Shown here: positions 6,339-7,714 of the stretch, one piece after another
How the letters are laid out: the number at the start of each line of letters is the position of its first letter
Position numbering within the stretch: the first letter of the stretch is position 1
Assembly: GCA_964632865.1 (NCBI GenBank)
Contig: CAZWDH010000309.1
Location: forward strand, 1 to 7,714
From: JAHDWY01 sp964632865
GTDB lineage: Bacteria; Hydrogenedentota; Hydrogenedentia; Hydrogenedentales; SLHB01
DNA length: 7,714 bases
Direction: 5' to 3'
The notes under the pieces: generated by a model
Told to the model about the DNA's origin: nothing
The model's input: the letters and a program-made list of their open reading frames with translations, nothing else
The model's database searches: none
Program-made: the position numbers and the translations under genes

Positions 6339-6343
6339 CCTCC
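6339..6343 (-). promoter_or_regulatory. GGAGG ribosome-site motif in the hydrolase-amidotransferase gap
   Basis: On the minus strand GGAGG stands six bases before a GTG at 6332, and 70 bases before the annotated amidotransferase ATG at 6268. That is too far to serve the ATG directly. It is the only strong Shine-Dalgarno-like motif in the 129-base gap. Confidence 0.4.
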
Positions 6344-6397
6344 GATTGCGATGTAGACGGCAGTCGCGGTCGCCGAATTGCCACGTTAAGCGCAATC

Positions 6398-7714
6398 TTA
6401 CCTATACTGGCTGGCCCAGCGTTCCATTCGCTGATCTTCGTGTTTCATGCGCCAGCGGAGCATCTTTTGGGCGTAGGTTGCGACGATGGGGGCGGCGTTG
6501 GGGTCTTCGGCCAAGTTGTGGAGTTCGCCGGGGTCTTTCTGGAAATCGAAGAGTAGCGGGGGCATGGATTCCAGCCCGAACTGGACGTACTTGTAGTGGT
6601 CGTCGCGCAGCACCCAGAGGACGCATTCGTCGGGGTTCACACTGGGATCGTCCAGGAAGAATCCGCGGAAGTCGTATTCGAAGTGGATGGCTTCCCGGCC
6701 TCTTCCCTCCTCCCCCATTTCCCGCACTTGGTTAAGCACGCTCGTTCCCTGGAAGCGGTCGGGAATGGGCTCACCCAAATACTCGAGCACGGTCGGGGCG
6801 ATGTCGATGGTTTCGACGAAGGGATTGAACCGTTGGCCGCGGGTTGGGCCGGCATCTGATGACGGATCGCGGATAATAAGCGGGACGCGCATGGTTTCGT
6901 CGTAGAAGTGGGCCTTGTCGGTGAAGTAGTGATCGCCGAGGTATTCGCCGTGGTCGGAGGTGAAGACGATAAGCGTGTGGTCCCACTGTCCGGTTTCTTT
7001 GAGCGTGTCGATCAGGAGGCCCACGCTGGCGTCGATCTCGGAGATCATTCCGTAGTAGCAGGCGCGGGTTTCGCGGAGATCTCGGTCCTCGACTAACGCG
7101 GGGGTGCGACGGACGGTTTGCAGATAGGGATGTGCGTTTTCCAGTTCGCGCGCGTCGCGGTTAGCTGGGGGCATGTCGGCGGGATCGTACATGTCGTTAT
7201 ACGGGGCCGGACAAATCCGCGGCGGGTGGGGTTTGATGAAGTTCACATTGGCGAACCAACCGGAACCTGCTCCAAGAATCCAGTTGCAGGCCCGGGTGGT
7301 CAGGAACTGACATTCGCTGTCCTCGGCGCGGTAGTGGGCGGGATAGCGAAGCGGAAGATGATCGCCGGGCCCGCCGGGCGGGATGTTGTAGGTCGTGCAG
7401 ATGGCCGGTCCGCATAGGTCATCGGGATAGCCCTTTGCGCGCAGAAAGTCGAAGTACGCGGGCGAGTGGTATTCGTGTTGGTAGACATGGTCGAAGCCGG
7501 GAAAGGCGTTGTCATAGCGGAGCGAAGTTTTGCGGGGATCGCCGTCGGGCAAGATGCGCGGATCGACGGCGTAGTCGTTGTAGCCGAACATGGCGGTCGC
7601 GTACCCACCGCGTTTCACAAACCAGGCGAGGTTGTCTTCGGCGTCGACAAGGGGCGTCATGTTGTTGACCGTGCGCGTGGAACAGAGGTACCGGCTCGTG
7701 AAGATGGACACGCG
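6398..7714 (-). CDS. Sulfatase-superfamily hydrolase, phosphonate monoester hydrolase-like (5' end missing)
   Basis: The frame runs off the right edge; 438 residues are visible, and family members are about 500-540. The first residue, Arg (7714-7712), followed by VSIFTSRY, fits the end of the formylglycine motif C-x-[PA]-x-R, so the catalytic Cys is just outside the window and the GTG at 7711 is not the start. Counting that GTG-encoded Val as residue 1: NFIKPHPPRICPAPYNDMYDP (split as 157-164 and 165-177), a metal and active-site block FTSDHGEYLGDH (250-261, D253 and H254) and K266. The tail (HFEYDFR, DDHYKYVQF, LLFDFQKDPGELHNLAEDP, YAQKMLRWRMKHE) resembles, from memory, phosphonate monoester hydrolases such as the Rhizobium enzyme more than arylsulfatases. 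Those enzymes cleave phosphonate monoesters and phosphodiesters, with weaker sulfatase activity, by a formylglycine and divalent metal. The substrate here is unproven. The stop TAA is at 6400-6398. Confidence 0.87.
   Translation of the reverse strand, partial: RVSIFTSRYLCSTRTVNNMTPLVDAEDNLAWFVKRGGYATAMFGYNDYAVDPRILPDGDPRKTSLRYDNAFPGFDHVYQHEYHSPAYFDFLRAKGYPDDLCGPAICTTYNIPPGGPGDHLPLRYPAHYRAEDSECQFLTTRACNWILGAGSGWFANVNFIKPHPPRICPAPYNDMYDPADMPPANRDARELENAHPYLQTVRRTPALVEDRDLRETRACYYGMISEIDASVGLLIDTLKETGQWDHTLIVFTSDHGEYLGDHYFTDKAHFYDETMRVPLIIRDPSSDAGPTRGQRFNPFVETIDIAPTVLEYLGEPIPDRFQGTSVLNQVREMGEEGRGREAIHFEYDFRGFFLDDPSVNPDECVLWVLRDDHYKYVQFGLESMPPLLFDFQKDPGELHNLAEDPNAAPIVATYAQKMLRWRMKHEDQRMERWASQYR

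Overview
The window is a GC-rich bacterial chromosome segment with five protein genes, one possible mini-ORF and three clusters of interspersed or inverted repeats. No RNA gene, CRISPR array or transposase was seen, and no gene-free stretch exceeds 300 bases. The gene set is a DUF4838 protein, a prepilin-like protein with an H-X9-DG type C-terminus, a YfbK-type VWA protein, a membrane-anchored class I glutamine amidotransferase and a sulfatase-superfamily hydrolase. Together with hairpin repeats around a TTCCA loop, this fits a Planctomycetota, Hydrogenedentota or Lentisphaerota-like heterotroph. Hydrogenedentota is my best guess, an inference from family content only.

Layout, plus strand: positions 1-2205 encode a large DUF4838/alpha-glucuronidase-like protein that starts at the first base of the window. 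Positions 2206-2418 are an intergenic region with three degenerate copies of a hairpin repeat. Positions 2419-3207 and 3235-5133 form a tight two-gene unit, each gene with a good Shine-Dalgarno site: a pseudopilin-like protein, then a membrane-anchored VWA protein. Positions 5134-5371 are a convergent intergenic region holding a long near-perfect inverted repeat and a second dispersed repeat type.

Layout, minus strand: the hydrolase (6398 to beyond the right edge) is followed after 129 bases by the amidotransferase (5372-6268). The hydrolase resembles phosphonate monoester hydrolases more than ordinary arylsulfatases. Its start, including the nucleophile Cys of the formylglycine motif, lies outside the window. 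A 23-codon ORF with a strong Shine-Dalgarno site sits between the two genes, and its stop overlaps the amidotransferase start.

The most interesting point is that the N-terminal region of the VWA protein carries a segment (LREGVERFLITDINNP) that I associate from memory with the C-terminal half of H-X9-DG pseudopilin-like proteins. The pseudopilin-like gene immediately upstream appears to lack that segment. This suggests recombination or fusion between two adjacent, co-transcribed genes, and a shared envelope role. I did not find a clearly new defence or mobile system; most of the window looks like ordinary glycan, ester and envelope metabolism.
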